From 2-02-FULL-48-14 sp041645035 (GTDB lineage Bacteria; Patescibacteriota; Gracilibacteria; UBA1369; 2-02-FULL-48-14), in the NCBI GenBank assembly GCA_041645035.1, contig JBAZQU010000002.1:1-64000 (forward strand): DNA of 64,000 nt, given 5' to 3'. Position 1 is the first letter of the stretch. The number at the start of each line of letters is the position of its first letter. The notes beneath the pieces are model-generated. The model was given only the letters and a program-made list of their open reading frames with translations, ran no database searches and had not been told where the DNA came from. Below, in pieces: positions 1 to 7,859 of the stretch. Both the position numbers and the translations under genes were made by a program.

Positions 1-125
1 TAAGGTTAAATTGTTCCTCTGTAAGCATGTGATACATAGCGTGGCGGGTTAAAGTAACACCACTCTATCACACAATATTTTTTATGTTAACAGCACCTAG
101 TACCCTTAAGGCCTGGTTCATTGTA

Positions 126-146
126 GTGTCTCTTGCCGTGAGACAC
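126..146. repeat. Short inverted repeat (hairpin)
   Basis: A 7-bp perfect inverted repeat (GTGTCTC ... GAGACAC) with a 7-nt loop lies in the gene-free left edge. No T-run follows, so it is not a typical terminator on either strand. The rest of 1-260 holds no ORF I can support; it has one copy of the CTAGTACCCTT motif (about 97-108) that recurs at 1266 and 1760. Confidence 0.4.
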
Positions 147-260
147 AACTATGGCGTTTCAGACGAGCGGAAAAACTACCCATAGGAACGGGGTGACCCC
201 TATTGCCTAACTGCTTAATTCTAGTGTAATATGTGTGTTTACTCAGTCCCACCCCTACAT

Positions 261-1043
261 ATGATAGAAAGACTAGCCCCAATACTAGCAACCGTTGCAA
301 TCTTAGAGGGATGCAAACCCATGGAGTGCGTGGATGACGCCTCTGGGTCTACTCCTGCGGGAACTGCTGATTGGGGAGCTGCCATGGTTTTGGGGAGACA
401 GGGCGGGGACGACAAGGTGTTTTTGGGGTTTGCTCGCTGGGGAGAAACAGCTAGCTCCACTGTTTATGTAGATGATGAGACTCTTGACGACTCGGTCTCT
501 GAGGCCATTGAGATGTTGAATCCCCTACTCACGGCCGCCGGTCTGCCCGTCCTAACTCTTGGTGAGGAGGGAAACCGTTACGATGACTTGGAAATTGATC
601 CATCCTCACCCCTTTCCACGATTACGGCAGAACTAGATCCCGAAGACATTTTGGTGGCGAGCTTCCATTTAGACGTTTTTGACGCATATATGGACAGAGG
701 TGATCCAAAATTAGCACTAACGCAGATCATTAGAACAGATTGTGCTAGCGTAGATATACGCAGTGCAATGGTGGTTCTCGATCCAGAGGTTGATTCAAGA
801 GGCCTCGACTTGCCGTGGCTCGTTGGACATGAATTGGGACATGCTCTGGGTCTGGACCATCCCACCCGAGCTGACTTGCTTATGTCTGCAAGCCAACCAG
901 CAGAGTTAGTTGACGCAGAGGCAGAAACCGAAGGGGTAGGCTTAATTTGTATAAAAGATCCCTGGCAAGATCCCGAAACATGTCTTGAACCAGAGTTTAC
1001 TCTCGAAAATGGGACGACATATGTGCCGGCCGACCATCTGTGA
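261..1043 (+). CDS. Matrixin-like zinc metalloprotease lipoprotein
   Basis: A predicted secreted zinc endopeptidase, probably anchored to the membrane by a lipid. The motif HELGHALGLDH (HExxHxxGxxH, metzincin zinc site) is followed by LLMS, which fits the Met-turn of matrixins. I chose the ATG at 261 over the frame's earlier ATG at 231 because it gives a short hydrophobic leader ending in LEGC, an acceptable lipobox. Five further cysteines could form disulfides. The gene stands alone and is followed by a repeat-rich gap. The substrate is unknown. The protease assignment is strong; the lipoprotein call is moderate because the leader is short. Confidence 0.75.
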   Translation: MIERLAPILATVAILEGCKPMECVDDASGSTPAGTADWGAAMVLGRQGGDDKVFLGFARWGETASSTVYVDDETLDDSVSEAIEMLNPLLTAAGLPVLTLGEEGNRYDDLEIDPSSPLSTITAELDPEDILVASFHLDVFDAYMDRGDPKLALTQIIRTDCASVDIRSAMVVLDPEVDSRGLDLPWLVGHELGHALGLDHPTRADLLMSASQPAELVDAEAETEGVGLICIKDPWQDPETCLEPEFTLENGTTYVPADHL

Positions 1044-1124
1044 TAAGCCATAGAGGCTTCTATCGGATCTCCGCATGCACGTCCAAGCTAGCCTTGCGGG
1101 TCTCAAGCGTTTGTCATGCAACTC

Positions 1125-1248
1125 ATGGCTGGGGATGAGGGATGACGCTCACTCTGTTCGCTAGACGCTTCGCTTACGAACCCTGGGTTCTCATCCTCAC
1201 AATCCTACAATTGAAACCCCACCCGGCACAAGGCCGGTTGTGTTTTCA
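1125..1248. repeat. 124-bp direct repeat, copy 1 (starts with tRNA-Gln 3'-end sequence)
   Basis: Almost identical to 2234-2357 (one mismatch seen, T/C near the end). The unit begins with 18-19 bases matching the 3' end of the tRNA-Gln gene at 2359, including its CCA end, and then continues into unrelated sequence with GTTCG...CGAAC arms and a long hairpin near its end. Another ATGGCTGG (tRNA end) motif follows immediately. The gap 1044-1266 holds nothing else recognisable. Confidence 0.85.
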
Positions 1249-1249
1249 A

Positions 1250-1277
1250 TGGCTGGCTAGTCGGGTCTAGTACCCTT
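1250..1277. repeat. 28-bp imperfect repeat, copy 1
   Basis: Matches 1744-1771 except for two bases. It begins TGGCTGG (tRNA-Gln CCA end read on the other strand) and ends CTAGTACCCTT. The end overlaps the last codons and TAG stop of the lipoprotein gene at 1267. One copy therefore lies just downstream of each of the two minus-strand genes in this interval. Confidence 0.7.
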
Positions 1278-1722
1278 CCACCACTTCAGGATATTTTTGA
1301 CGATATTCGTCGCTAAATTCACAGACCATACAGTCTGGGATCCAGTATCCAATTCCATTCTCATCTTCAAAAATCGTAGCTCCTCCGTTGACTCCATTGG
1401 CATAAACATAACCAAATGAATAGTTCATATCCTCATCTATGCTCTCGATGGGCTCAATCACGACACTCAATATAATTTCTCCTTGCTCAGTGTAGTAATC
1501 AACATACGGATTGACGACTCTATCTAATATTTCTTGCTCCACGTCATCAGGGATAGACCCTGCGGCAGAGAAAACAATCATCGGCAATTCGAGATCTTCA
1601 TATTCACAGATGAATTCATCCGTACTTTCTGGGAGAGCAATTTCTTCCTCCTCTTGAATGGGATTGCCACTACAGGAAACAAAAAAGACCGCTAGGAACA
1701 AAAATAAAGTGAGTTTTTTCAT
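1267..1722 (-). CDS. Small lipoprotein of unknown function
   Basis: A 151-residue protein with a clear lipoprotein signal: MKK, hydrophobic core, lipobox FVSC with Cys at about residue 17. The mature part starts with an acidic stretch (QEEEEI) and has two later cysteines spaced CMVC near the C-terminus (about residues 135-138). I recognise no domain. It lies downstream of the SLH-domain gene at 1786 on the same strand, and the 28-bp repeat separates the two. Probably an envelope protein. Confidence 0.7.
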   Translation of the reverse strand: MKKLTLFLFLAVFFVSCSGNPIQEEEEIALPESTDEFICEYEDLELPMIVFSAAGSIPDDVEQEILDRVVNPYVDYYTEQGEIILSVVIEPIESIDEDMNYSFGYVYANGVNGGATIFEDENGIGYWIPDCMVCEFSDEYRQKYPEVVEGY

Positions 1723-1743
1723 AGGTATAAAAGTAAAATGTAT

Positions 1744-1771
1744 TGGCTGGCTAACCGGGTCTAGTACCCTT
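1744..1771. repeat. 28-bp imperfect repeat, copy 2
   Basis: Second copy of the 1250-1277 element, located between the two minus-strand genes. Beyond the 28 bp, its flank (CCTTGTTCATTGT) also resembles the sequence after the CTAGTACCCTT at about 97, so at least three related junctions exist in the first 1.8 kb. Confidence 0.65.
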
Positions 1772-1785
1772 GACCTTGTTCATTG

Positions 1786-2178
1786 TTAGAACTCGCCATC
1801 AGTCAGACAGAGCTCTTCATAAATTTCGTAGGTGTGATCAGATACCCCTTCGAAATCAATAGCACCACTACAAATAAGTGTTTGAAGTTCAAAGACACCA
1901 CTCACCATTTGAGCAGTATTATCAGCATCGATCAAAAGAGCGTTATCATATCTATCCAGCATCACAGCCACATCTTCACGAGTAATGTAGTCTCCAACAC
2001 CAAAATCATTACTGCCTTCATAGCCAGTAACCACTCCCATTCCAGCCATCTTTGTGACGGAATCAGCATAGTAGGCATCGTAATCCACATCTTCAAAAGT
2101 AATGATGCCGGAGGCGAATGTAGTTACACTAAAGGTAACAAGAGCACTAAGAAGTCCAACAAGTAAATATTTTTTCAT
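1786..2178 (-). CDS. Small secreted SLH-domain protein
   Basis: A 130-residue protein from the preferred start MKKYLLVG (an ATG 33 nt further upstream is possible but would put ten extra residues before the signal peptide). The signal peptide ends near TTFASG. The body matches a single S-layer homology domain: FEDVD, then YYADSVTKMAGMGVVTGY, then ITREDVAVML. SLH domains bind pyruvylated cell-wall polymers, so this is probably a wall-associated envelope protein. Two cysteines occur in the C-terminal part. Its chain is short for an SLH protein, which usually carries three repeats. Confidence 0.7.
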   Translation of the reverse strand: MKKYLLVGLLSALVTFSVTTFASGIITFEDVDYDAYYADSVTKMAGMGVVTGYEGSNDFGVGDYITREDVAVMLDRYDNALLIDADNTAQMVSGVFELQTLICSGAIDFEGVSDHTYEIYEELCLTDGEF

Positions 2179-2233
2179 CGCATTTGGGTTAGTAATGAAA
2201 AGATTATACACTGACTAAGCCCAATTGAAAGTT

Positions 2234-2357
2234 ATGGCTGGGGATGAGGGATGACGCTCACTCTGTTCGCTAGACGCTTCGCTTACGAACCCTGGGTTCT
2301 CATCCTCACAATCCTACAATTGAAACCCCACCCGGCACAAGGCCGGCTGTGTTTTCA
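2234..2357. repeat. 124-bp direct repeat, copy 2
   Basis: Second copy of the 1125-1248 unit, directly abutting the real tRNA-Gln gene at its 3' (CCA) side. The two copies bracket about 985 bp carrying the lipoprotein and SLH genes. Confidence 0.85.
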
Positions 2358-2358
2358 A

Positions 2359-2433
2359 TGGCTGGGGATGAGGGATTCGAACCCCCGAATGCCGGGACCA
2401 AAACCCGGTGCCTTACCACTTGGCGAATCCCCA
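2359..2433 (-). tRNA. tRNA-Gln (UUG)
   Basis: The minus strand folds as a cloverleaf: acceptor TGGGGAT pairs with ATCCCCA, discriminator G, encoded CCA. The anticodon stem CCGGG/CCCGG closes loop TTTTGGT, giving anticodon TTG. The T-arm is GGGGGTTCGAATCCCTC. The 3' end of this gene is copied in the neighbouring repeats. Confidence 0.95.
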
Positions 2434-2494
2434 ACGGTGTGCGCAAAAAGCGCGGAGAAAATCTAATCAATTAATGGTTCAAAGTCAATCTAGC

Positions 2495-3928
2495 TTACAA
2501 ACCTATCGCGTCTTGAATTTGACGGATTTGTTCCTCGAGGGCGCTCTGGACTTGGTTCAAGTATTCCTCGGGTAAGGAGTCCATCGGCACTTCCTCGAGA
2601 GGCAAATAGCGGAGCGGGTCTACACGGACTCCGTCTTGCCAGACTTCAAAGTGAAGATGCGGTCCGGTGCTACGAACGCCGGCTCCAATGCTGCCCGGCA
2701 TAGCGCCGGTGTATCCAAGGAGCTGGCCGCGAGTGACGTAGTCGCCGGCGGAAACCGCAGTAGCGGAGACGTGGCCGTAAACGGTCATCACTCCCATGCG
2801 GTGAACCACTTGAACGTAGGCGTAACGGGTTGAAGTTTCGTCATACACCACGGCACTCACCACTCCGTCGGCGGGGGCAAAAATAGAAGAACCTTGTTTA
2901 GCGCGAATATCGAGAGCGCCGTGACCCACACCAAATTGTTTTTTGTAACCGCTGTCGTTAAAGAAGGCGGTGAGGCCACTGTCGGGGGAGACCGGCCAGT
3001 CGAGCTGAAGGAAGGCGGAAGCTTCCGCGGCATCAAAATCCGCCAGCATATCCTCTTCAATGCGAGACACCACTTCTTGCTGATCCTCCGTGAGGAGGGC
3101 GTTCATGCCCGCCAATCTTTCTTCCATACTTTTCACATTGGCCTCGTAGATTTTGAGTTCTTGAAACAGGTCCTCTTTACGCTCATCGGAAGTTGCGAGC
3201 ATGGCTTCGAGCACGGCTTTTTCAGCCTTGGTTTCATCCAAAAGTTCTTGCTGCGCAGCGCGTTCACCCTCCAGGCGCGTCCGTTCGTCGCTCAGTTGTA
3301 AATCAAGCGTATCCAGTTCGGCCTTTCGAGTTCGCAATTCCGTCCACTTATTAGTCAGGTCGGTGGTCATGGTGGTCATCCTCTCGATCTGTTTTTGACC
3401 TTCGCCCTCGATAAGATCCAAATAAGTAATATTTTGCAGCGTTTGCGAAACGCTATCCGGGCTCGCCAGCACCTTGATGGGGTCCACACCCTCGTCGTTG
3501 TAATAAACGTCCCGTTTTACATAAATCATCGTCATGAGCTGGCCCACGAGCACCTTTTGATCCGCCACTTGGAGTTCCAAAATCTGCACGTCCTCCTCAA
3601 GATCTCCAATCTCCATCGTTTTTCGTTCCTTTTGAGTCTTCACGCTGGTGATCTGATGCGCGTGGTTTTTAATCTGATCGTCCAGGTTCGCCAAAACCAT
3701 TTCCAAATTCGTGATGGCCGCGTCCATTTCAAGCAAACTTTCCTTGGCGCCTTCCACATTTTGTTCGAGAAGCGTGTAACGATACTGAATCTGCGCCAGT
3801 TTTTGTTTGAGTTGGAGCAAAAGCGTGCTTTGTTCCACCACTTGCGTCAAAGTTCCCGTGTCGTCAGCCTGTGCTACCGGGCTGAAAAGGAGGGCAAAGA
3901 CGATAATGAGGGAGAATAGTTTTTTCAT
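2495..3928 (-). CDS. EnvC/NlpD-like murein hydrolase activator (coiled coil + M23)
   Basis: A 477-residue secreted protein. Signal peptide (MKKLFSLIIVFALLFSPVAQA), then a long charged coiled-coil region to about residue 300, then a LytM/M23 domain (about 310-440). The domain contains GHGALD (metal-binding His and Asp), YGH and HLHFE, so the metal ligands appear complete and it may be an active endopeptidase rather than only an activator. The architecture is that of EnvC-type division hydrolase regulators. The gene stands alone on the minus strand with an extended -10 box just upstream. The C-terminal tail of about 40 residues may be helical. Confidence 0.85.
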   Translation of the reverse strand: MKKLFSLIIVFALLFSPVAQADDTGTLTQVVEQSTLLLQLKQKLAQIQYRYTLLEQNVEGAKESLLEMDAAITNLEMVLANLDDQIKNHAHQITSVKTQKERKTMEIGDLEEDVQILELQVADQKVLVGQLMTMIYVKRDVYYNDEGVDPIKVLASPDSVSQTLQNITYLDLIEGEGQKQIERMTTMTTDLTNKWTELRTRKAELDTLDLQLSDERTRLEGERAAQQELLDETKAEKAVLEAMLATSDERKEDLFQELKIYEANVKSMEERLAGMNALLTEDQQEVVSRIEEDMLADFDAAEASAFLQLDWPVSPDSGLTAFFNDSGYKKQFGVGHGALDIRAKQGSSIFAPADGVVSAVVYDETSTRYAYVQVVHRMGVMTVYGHVSATAVSAGDYVTRGQLLGYTGAMPGSIGAGVRSTGPHLHFEVWQDGVRVDPLRYLPLEEVPMDSLPEEYLNQVQSALEEQIRQIQDAIGL

Positions 3929-3946
3929 TTATTTTTGTATCCCCTA

Positions 3947-3955
3947 ATTATAGCA
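3947..3955 (-). promoter_or_regulatory. Extended -10 box (TGCTATAAT) of the M23 gene
   Basis: Perfect TGCTATAAT on the minus strand, 18 nt before the ATG at 3928. The expected leader would be about 10 nt and has no Shine-Dalgarno sequence. Confidence 0.6.
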
Positions 3956-3982
3956 CAAAACAGGTTGGGAGGGAAGGTGGAC

Positions 3983-5071
3983 CTACCAAATCCGTGTGCG
4001 CACACAACTCAGTAGGCCTTCAATGAGGCGGACATTGGCGGCGGGGAAAGGGAATTTTTCCAATTCGATCGGTTTGACCCACTTGCCGGCACTTGCAGTC
4101 TTCAAAACCACCGTGCCTTTGTCAAAATCGGCCAAAAAACAGCGTAAATCGACCAAATATTTAGTGTAAGCGTGCTGAATTTGCATAAAAAACTTCACAT
4201 TTTTCACTTTTATACCAAGTTCCTCGTCGAGTTCGCGGTGCAAGGCATCCAGGAGCTCCTCGTCTTTTTCAACCCGTCCACCCGGGAATTCCCAGAGTCC
4301 GGCCATAAGTCCGCCGTCATGACGTTTTTGAATAAAAATTTTGCCTCTTTTTCGGATGACCGCAACGACCACTTGAACCGGCACTTTTGACCTGGAGGGA
4401 CCTTTGTTGGGGAGAATATCTTGGACTCCGGCGGCGTAAGCCTTGCACAGTTCTTGCAGCGGACACAGCTCGCACTTAGGCAGTTTGGTGCACTGCAAAG
4501 CCCCGAACTCCATCACGGCCTGATTGAAAGGTCGCGCCTGGCCCTTGGGCAGCAATTCCGCGGCTTCGTCCCAGAATTCTTTCTTGAAATAGGTCGCATT
4601 TTCCCTGAAATCCGCCAAACGCGCCAGCACGCGGATCACGTTACTATCCACCACCGGACGATCCTGATTGTATGCAATGCTGCAGATAGCTCCCGCCGTG
4701 TACGGACCCACGCCCGGAAGCTTCACAACGTCCTTATATTTGGTAAAAAACTCACCTTTGTTCTTCTCCACCAGAATTTTCGCCGTTTTTCGAATGTTTT
4801 TTGCTCGGTTGTAGTAGCCCAAGCCCTCCCAAAGCTTCAAAATTTTGTCTTCTTTCGCCCTCGCCACAGACTTAATGGTGGGGAACGCTTTCATCCAGCG
4901 CTTAAAATAAGGCAACATGGTGGCGACTTGAGTCTGTTGCAGCATAATTTCCGAAATCCAAACCTCGTAGGGCGTGTAGTTTTTTCTCCAAGGAAGCTTG
5001 CGTTGTTTCTTTTGAAACCACGTCAAAAGTCGCTCTGAAATGACCTGACGTTCCTGGGGCGTGAAATTCAT
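3983..5071 (-). CDS. mutY: A/G-specific adenine glycosylase with intact Nudix C-terminal domain
   Basis: Removes adenine mispaired with 8-oxoguanine. Helix-hairpin-helix LPGVGPYTAG, catalytic Glu in SEIMLQQTQV, catalytic Asp in VDSNVIRVLAR, and a four-cysteine Fe-S loop (C-x5-C-x2-C-x5-C, the first spacer one residue shorter than usual). The C-terminal third is a Nudix domain with a complete catalytic box, G-x5-E-x7-REL-DEELG. MutY C-terminal domains normally keep the fold but lose this box, so a nucleotide-hydrolysing activity may be present. I chose the ATG at 5071 (MNFTPQERQ); TATAAT lies 6 nt upstream of it, so the mRNA may be leaderless. Confidence 0.92.
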   Translation of the reverse strand: MNFTPQERQVISERLLTWFQKKQRKLPWRKNYTPYEVWISEIMLQQTQVATMLPYFKRWMKAFPTIKSVARAKEDKILKLWEGLGYYNRAKNIRKTAKILVEKNKGEFFTKYKDVVKLPGVGPYTAGAICSIAYNQDRPVVDSNVIRVLARLADFRENATYFKKEFWDEAAELLPKGQARPFNQAVMEFGALQCTKLPKCELCPLQELCKAYAAGVQDILPNKGPSRSKVPVQVVVAVIRKRGKIFIQKRHDGGLMAGLWEFPGGRVEKDEELLDALHRELDEELGIKVKNVKFFMQIQHAYTKYLVDLRCFLADFDKGTVVLKTASAGKWVKPIELEKFPFPAANVRLIEGLLSCVRTRIW

Positions 5072-5130
5072 GAATCCATTATAAACGAAAAGATGGTAAA
5101 GGGAATCCGGATATCCATGGTAAAAAAACC

Positions 5131-5159
5131 TTGCAAAGATAAGACATTTCACCTAAAAT
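5131..5159 (+). promoter_or_regulatory. Promoter of rpmA
   Basis: TTGCAA (5131-5136), 17-bp spacer, TAAAAT (5154-5159). This predicts a start about 25 nt before the rpmA ATG. Confidence 0.65.
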
Positions 5160-5190
5160 CACTCGGCACGGATCAAAAACTCTAAAGTTT

Positions 5191-5469
5191 ATGTCAACCA
5201 AAAAAGCAGGAGGGTCAAGTAAAAACGGACGCGATTCGCAGGCGAAACGTCTTGGAATCAAGCGTTTTGCAGGAGAAGTCGTTACCGCGGGTTCAATTAT
5301 TGTTCGTCAGAAGGGCACCAAATGGCACCCCGGAAAGAACGTAGGAACCGGACGGGATTGGACTTTGTACGCCCTCGTGGACGGAAAAGTAGCCTTTACG
5401 CAAAAGCGTCAAAGAAAATTCGACGGAACGACTCGTTACGACAGTTTGGTCCACATCGCCGCTGTGTAA
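5191..5469 (+). CDS. rpmA: 50S ribosomal protein L27
   Basis: 92 residues, normal length. The N-terminus STKKAGGSSKNGRDS and the following KRFAGEVV...GSIIVRQ and GTKWHPG...VG blocks are diagnostic for L27, whose N-terminal tail reaches the peptidyl transferase centre. There is no N-terminal extension of the cleaved Firmicutes type. It is transcribed alone, between a -35/-10 promoter and an intrinsic terminator; rplU is not adjacent. Confidence 0.97.
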   Translation: MSTKKAGGSSKNGRDSQAKRLGIKRFAGEVVTAGSIIVRQKGTKWHPGKNVGTGRDWTLYALVDGKVAFTQKRQRKFDGTTRYDSLVHIAAV

Positions 5470-5492
5470 AAGTTTTGATTTCTAAGATAAAG

Positions 5493-5522
5493 AAAGCTAT
5501 CCTAAACGGGTAGTTTTTTATT
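5493..5522 (+). terminator. Intrinsic terminator after rpmA
   Basis: Stem CTATCC/GGGTAG with a 5-nt loop, preceded by AAAG and followed by a T-run. Confidence 0.75.
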
Positions 5523-5535
5523 AACCCCACGCCTT

Positions 5536-5799
5536 ATGAAAAACCAACTTAATGCACTCGCTGTTGCACTTACATGCGGACTCCTTTGGGGAGTCGGACT
5601 GATGTTTTGGACTCTCGTAGGCGTACAATGGGGATTCGGCCTGTCCTCTTTAGAGCTGGTTACGGAATGGTACCCCGGCTACGAAATAACAGGTTTAGGG
5701 GCACTGATTGGGCTAGGGCTAGGATTTTTGGATGGATTCATCGGTGGGTATATCACGGTTTGGATTTACAATTTCTTTGCTCGAAAATTTAGCAAATAA
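5536..5799 (+). CDS. Small two-helix membrane protein
   Basis: 87 residues with two hydrophobic segments (about 8-32 and 52-78), the second rich in glycine (GLGALIGLGLGFLDGFIGG). It resembles short proteins often annotated as bacteriophage-holin-like, but I see no phage context. It may be co-transcribed with the next gene 5 nt downstream. Function unknown. Confidence 0.6.
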   Translation: MKNQLNALAVALTCGLLWGVGLMFWTLVGVQWGFGLSSLELVTEWYPGYEITGLGALIGLGLGFLDGFIGGYITVWIYNFFARKFSK

Positions 5800-5804
5800 T
5801 TTTC

Positions 5805-6461
5805 ATGACGCTCGAATCATTTTTTGGCCTCGATACGGAGGGCGCCGGAAGCGCCGAATCTCGAGAACAATTTCAAGAGCAAATGCGTGAAAGCGCTCGT
5901 GCCATTAAAAACATGAGTGCCAATCAAGCAGCTCAAAAAAAACAGGAAGACAAGCTCGCCAAGATTTTGATGCGTTTCATGAAAGACCCGACTAAGTACG
6001 ACATCGTCTTTTTGGTGGTGAAGCTGCTGCAAGAAAATGTGCCGGGAATGTTTATTTTAGCAGTACTGTCCATTGCGGATCCGGATCTGGAAAAAGAAAT
6101 CATGAAGGAATTCGACACCGGGCAGGCCCCCGAAGATTCCGCGCTCACCACGGTGCCGGGCGAAGCCTTTATTCCGGATGACATCAAGCGTGAACTCAAC
6201 GCCTGGGGCAACGGCATTTTGGATGCGGGTATGAAATTGCCGGGTAAAACGTTGCAAACCGCGCTCACGCCTGATCAAAAACTCAAGTCGCTCATTTTGG
6301 ACCTTCTGCAATTTGCGCTTGAGGAATATTTTCAACGCCACGGACTCGATTTTTCCGAGGACAAAATTCGCCAAGTCGCTTTGCTGAGTATTCAAAGCGT
6401 ACTCATTCGCCTTCGCGAAGTGTCCAAAGAAAAAACAGACGCCGAAATCATTGAGTCTTAA
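5805..6461 (+). CDS. Conserved-looking cytoplasmic protein, unknown function
   Basis: 218 residues, no signal peptide or clear membrane helix. The N-terminal third is charged and probably helical; a hydrophobic patch around residues 68-90 (DIVFLVVKLLQEN, MFILAVLSIAD) may be buried. I recognise no family. It starts 5 nt after the small membrane protein and ends 9 nt before gnd, so it is probably in the same operon as the pentose phosphate genes. Confidence 0.6.
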   Translation: MTLESFFGLDTEGAGSAESREQFQEQMRESARAIKNMSANQAAQKKQEDKLAKILMRFMKDPTKYDIVFLVVKLLQENVPGMFILAVLSIADPDLEKEIMKEFDTGQAPEDSALTTVPGEAFIPDDIKRELNAWGNGILDAGMKLPGKTLQTALTPDQKLKSLILDLLQFALEEYFQRHGLDFSEDKIRQVALLSIQSVLIRLREVSKEKTDAEIIES

Positions 6462-6470
6462 CCTCCATTT

Positions 6471-7859
6471 ATGTCGTCACAAGTGGGAGTCATTGGTCTG
6501 GGGACCATGGGCTCTGCGCTAGCTCGGAATATTGCGAACCACGGTTTTAAGGTAAGTGTGTGGAATCGCACGCACGAAAAAGTCGTGGATTTTGTGAAAA
6601 ATTATGGCGAAGAAAAGTTTTATGGTGCAGAGAATTTTGAAGATTTTGTGGAAAGTTTGGGTGAACCCCGTCGCGTTATTTTGATGTTGCCGGCGGGAGC
6701 TCCCACGTATGAAGTGCTCGACCTTTTGAAAGCTACTCTGCAGCAAGGGGACAGTATTTTGGAAGGAGGAAATTCTTTTTATAGAGATACGGAAGAACTG
6801 GTTGCAGAATTCGCTGAATTGGGAATTTATTTTTTGGGGACGGGCATTTCGGGCGGAGAAGACGGCGCGCTCAAAGGTCCCAGTATTATGCCCGGCGGAA
6901 GTAAAGAAGGTTGGGAAGAGTTTGCCGATATTTTAAAGAGTATTGCCGCTGCGGATTTTGGAGGCAAAGCCTGTACCGCCTACATGGGCAGTGGGGGAGC
7001 CGGTCACTACGTCAAAATGATTCATAACGGAATTGAATACGCCGAAATGCAGGTGCTTTCGGAGGCTTACGATTTATTACGTTCACTTTTCCAGCTCAAG
7101 CAGGAAGAAATTGTGGAAATTTTTGAAAAATGGAGTGGCGGCGAACTGGACTCCTTTTTACTCGACATCAGTGTGGAAGTTTTGCGGAAAAAAGAAGAGG
7201 GCGCGTTTTTACTCGATTTGATTTTAGACAAGGCGGAACAAAAGGGAACCGGACAGTGGACTACCGAAGAAGCGCTTCGTTTGGGAATTCCCGCGCCCTC
7301 TTTTGCAAACGCGGTTTTCGCCCGTGCCTTTTCTGCGGAAAAAGAAAACCGAGTCAGGCTTTCGCAGAATTATCCATTGGTGGCGACTTCGCCAAAAATG
7401 TTGGTTTCGGAATTCGCCGAACATTTAGAAAAAGCGATTTTGGCCTCACGCGTCGCTCACTTTGAACAAGGACTTTCCATTTTAGTCGCTGCGGACAAGG
7501 AATATGGCTTTGGGCTAAACTTTCAAGAAATTTTACGTGTGTGGCAAGGGGGCTGCATCATTCGTTGCAAAGTGCTTCAGAATTTTTCCGGGGTGCTTAA
7601 CCATGCTTCAAATTTGTACGCGGGATTGTGGACCGAACAAACTTTAAAGTCCGCGCATGAAAGTTGGAAAAAAGTTGTGGCCACGAGCGTGGAACATTCC
7701 ATCCCGGTCCCCGGCCTCTCCGGTGCGCTCACTCATTTTGAAAGCATGCGCAGTGAACATTTGCCGGCCAATTTTATTCAAGGTCTGCGCGATCGCTTTG
7801 GTTCTCACGGCTACCAGCGCACCGATAAAGGAGGCAATTTTCACACCAAATGGTCATGA
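6471..7859 (+). CDS. gnd: 6-phosphogluconate dehydrogenase, decarboxylating
   Basis: Converts 6-phosphogluconate to ribulose 5-phosphate with release of CO2. Rossmann motif GVIGLGTMGSALARN at the N-terminus, substrate-site GTGISGGEDGA, and catalytic MGSGGAGHYVKMIHNGIEY with the lysine and His-Asn-Gly-Ile-Glu signature. At 462 residues it is the long (not Thermotoga-like short) form. The stop TGA overlaps the start of zwf. The three oxidative-branch genes gnd-zwf-pgl are chained by overlaps, which implies translational coupling. Confidence 0.96.
   Translation: MSSQVGVIGLGTMGSALARNIANHGFKVSVWNRTHEKVVDFVKNYGEEKFYGAENFEDFVESLGEPRRVILMLPAGAPTYEVLDLLKATLQQGDSILEGGNSFYRDTEELVAEFAELGIYFLGTGISGGEDGALKGPSIMPGGSKEGWEEFADILKSIAAADFGGKACTAYMGSGGAGHYVKMIHNGIEYAEMQVLSEAYDLLRSLFQLKQEEIVEIFEKWSGGELDSFLLDISVEVLRKKEEGAFLLDLILDKAEQKGTGQWTTEEALRLGIPAPSFANAVFARAFSAEKENRVRLSQNYPLVATSPKMLVSEFAEHLEKAILASRVAHFEQGLSILVAADKEYGFGLNFQEILRVWQGGCIIRCKVLQNFSGVLNHASNLYAGLWTEQTLKSAHESWKKVVATSVEHSIPVPGLSGALTHFESMRSEHLPANFIQGLRDRFGSHGYQRTDKGGNFHTKWS

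Noticed and set aside
118..300. Minus-strand frame with a hydrophobic start (MQRLLVLGLVFLS...)
   Set aside because: Overlaps the metalloprotease start, has no promoter or homologue I recognise, and the rest of the peptide looks random.
1250..1771. Integron attC sites as the explanation of the 28-bp repeats
   Set aside because: The core motif does not match the attC consensus and no integrase is in the window.
2251..2466. Plus-strand frame over the repeat and tRNA-Gln (contains MRDSNPRMPGPKPG)
   Set aside because: It is a tRNA gene read as protein; such translations are well-known false ORFs.
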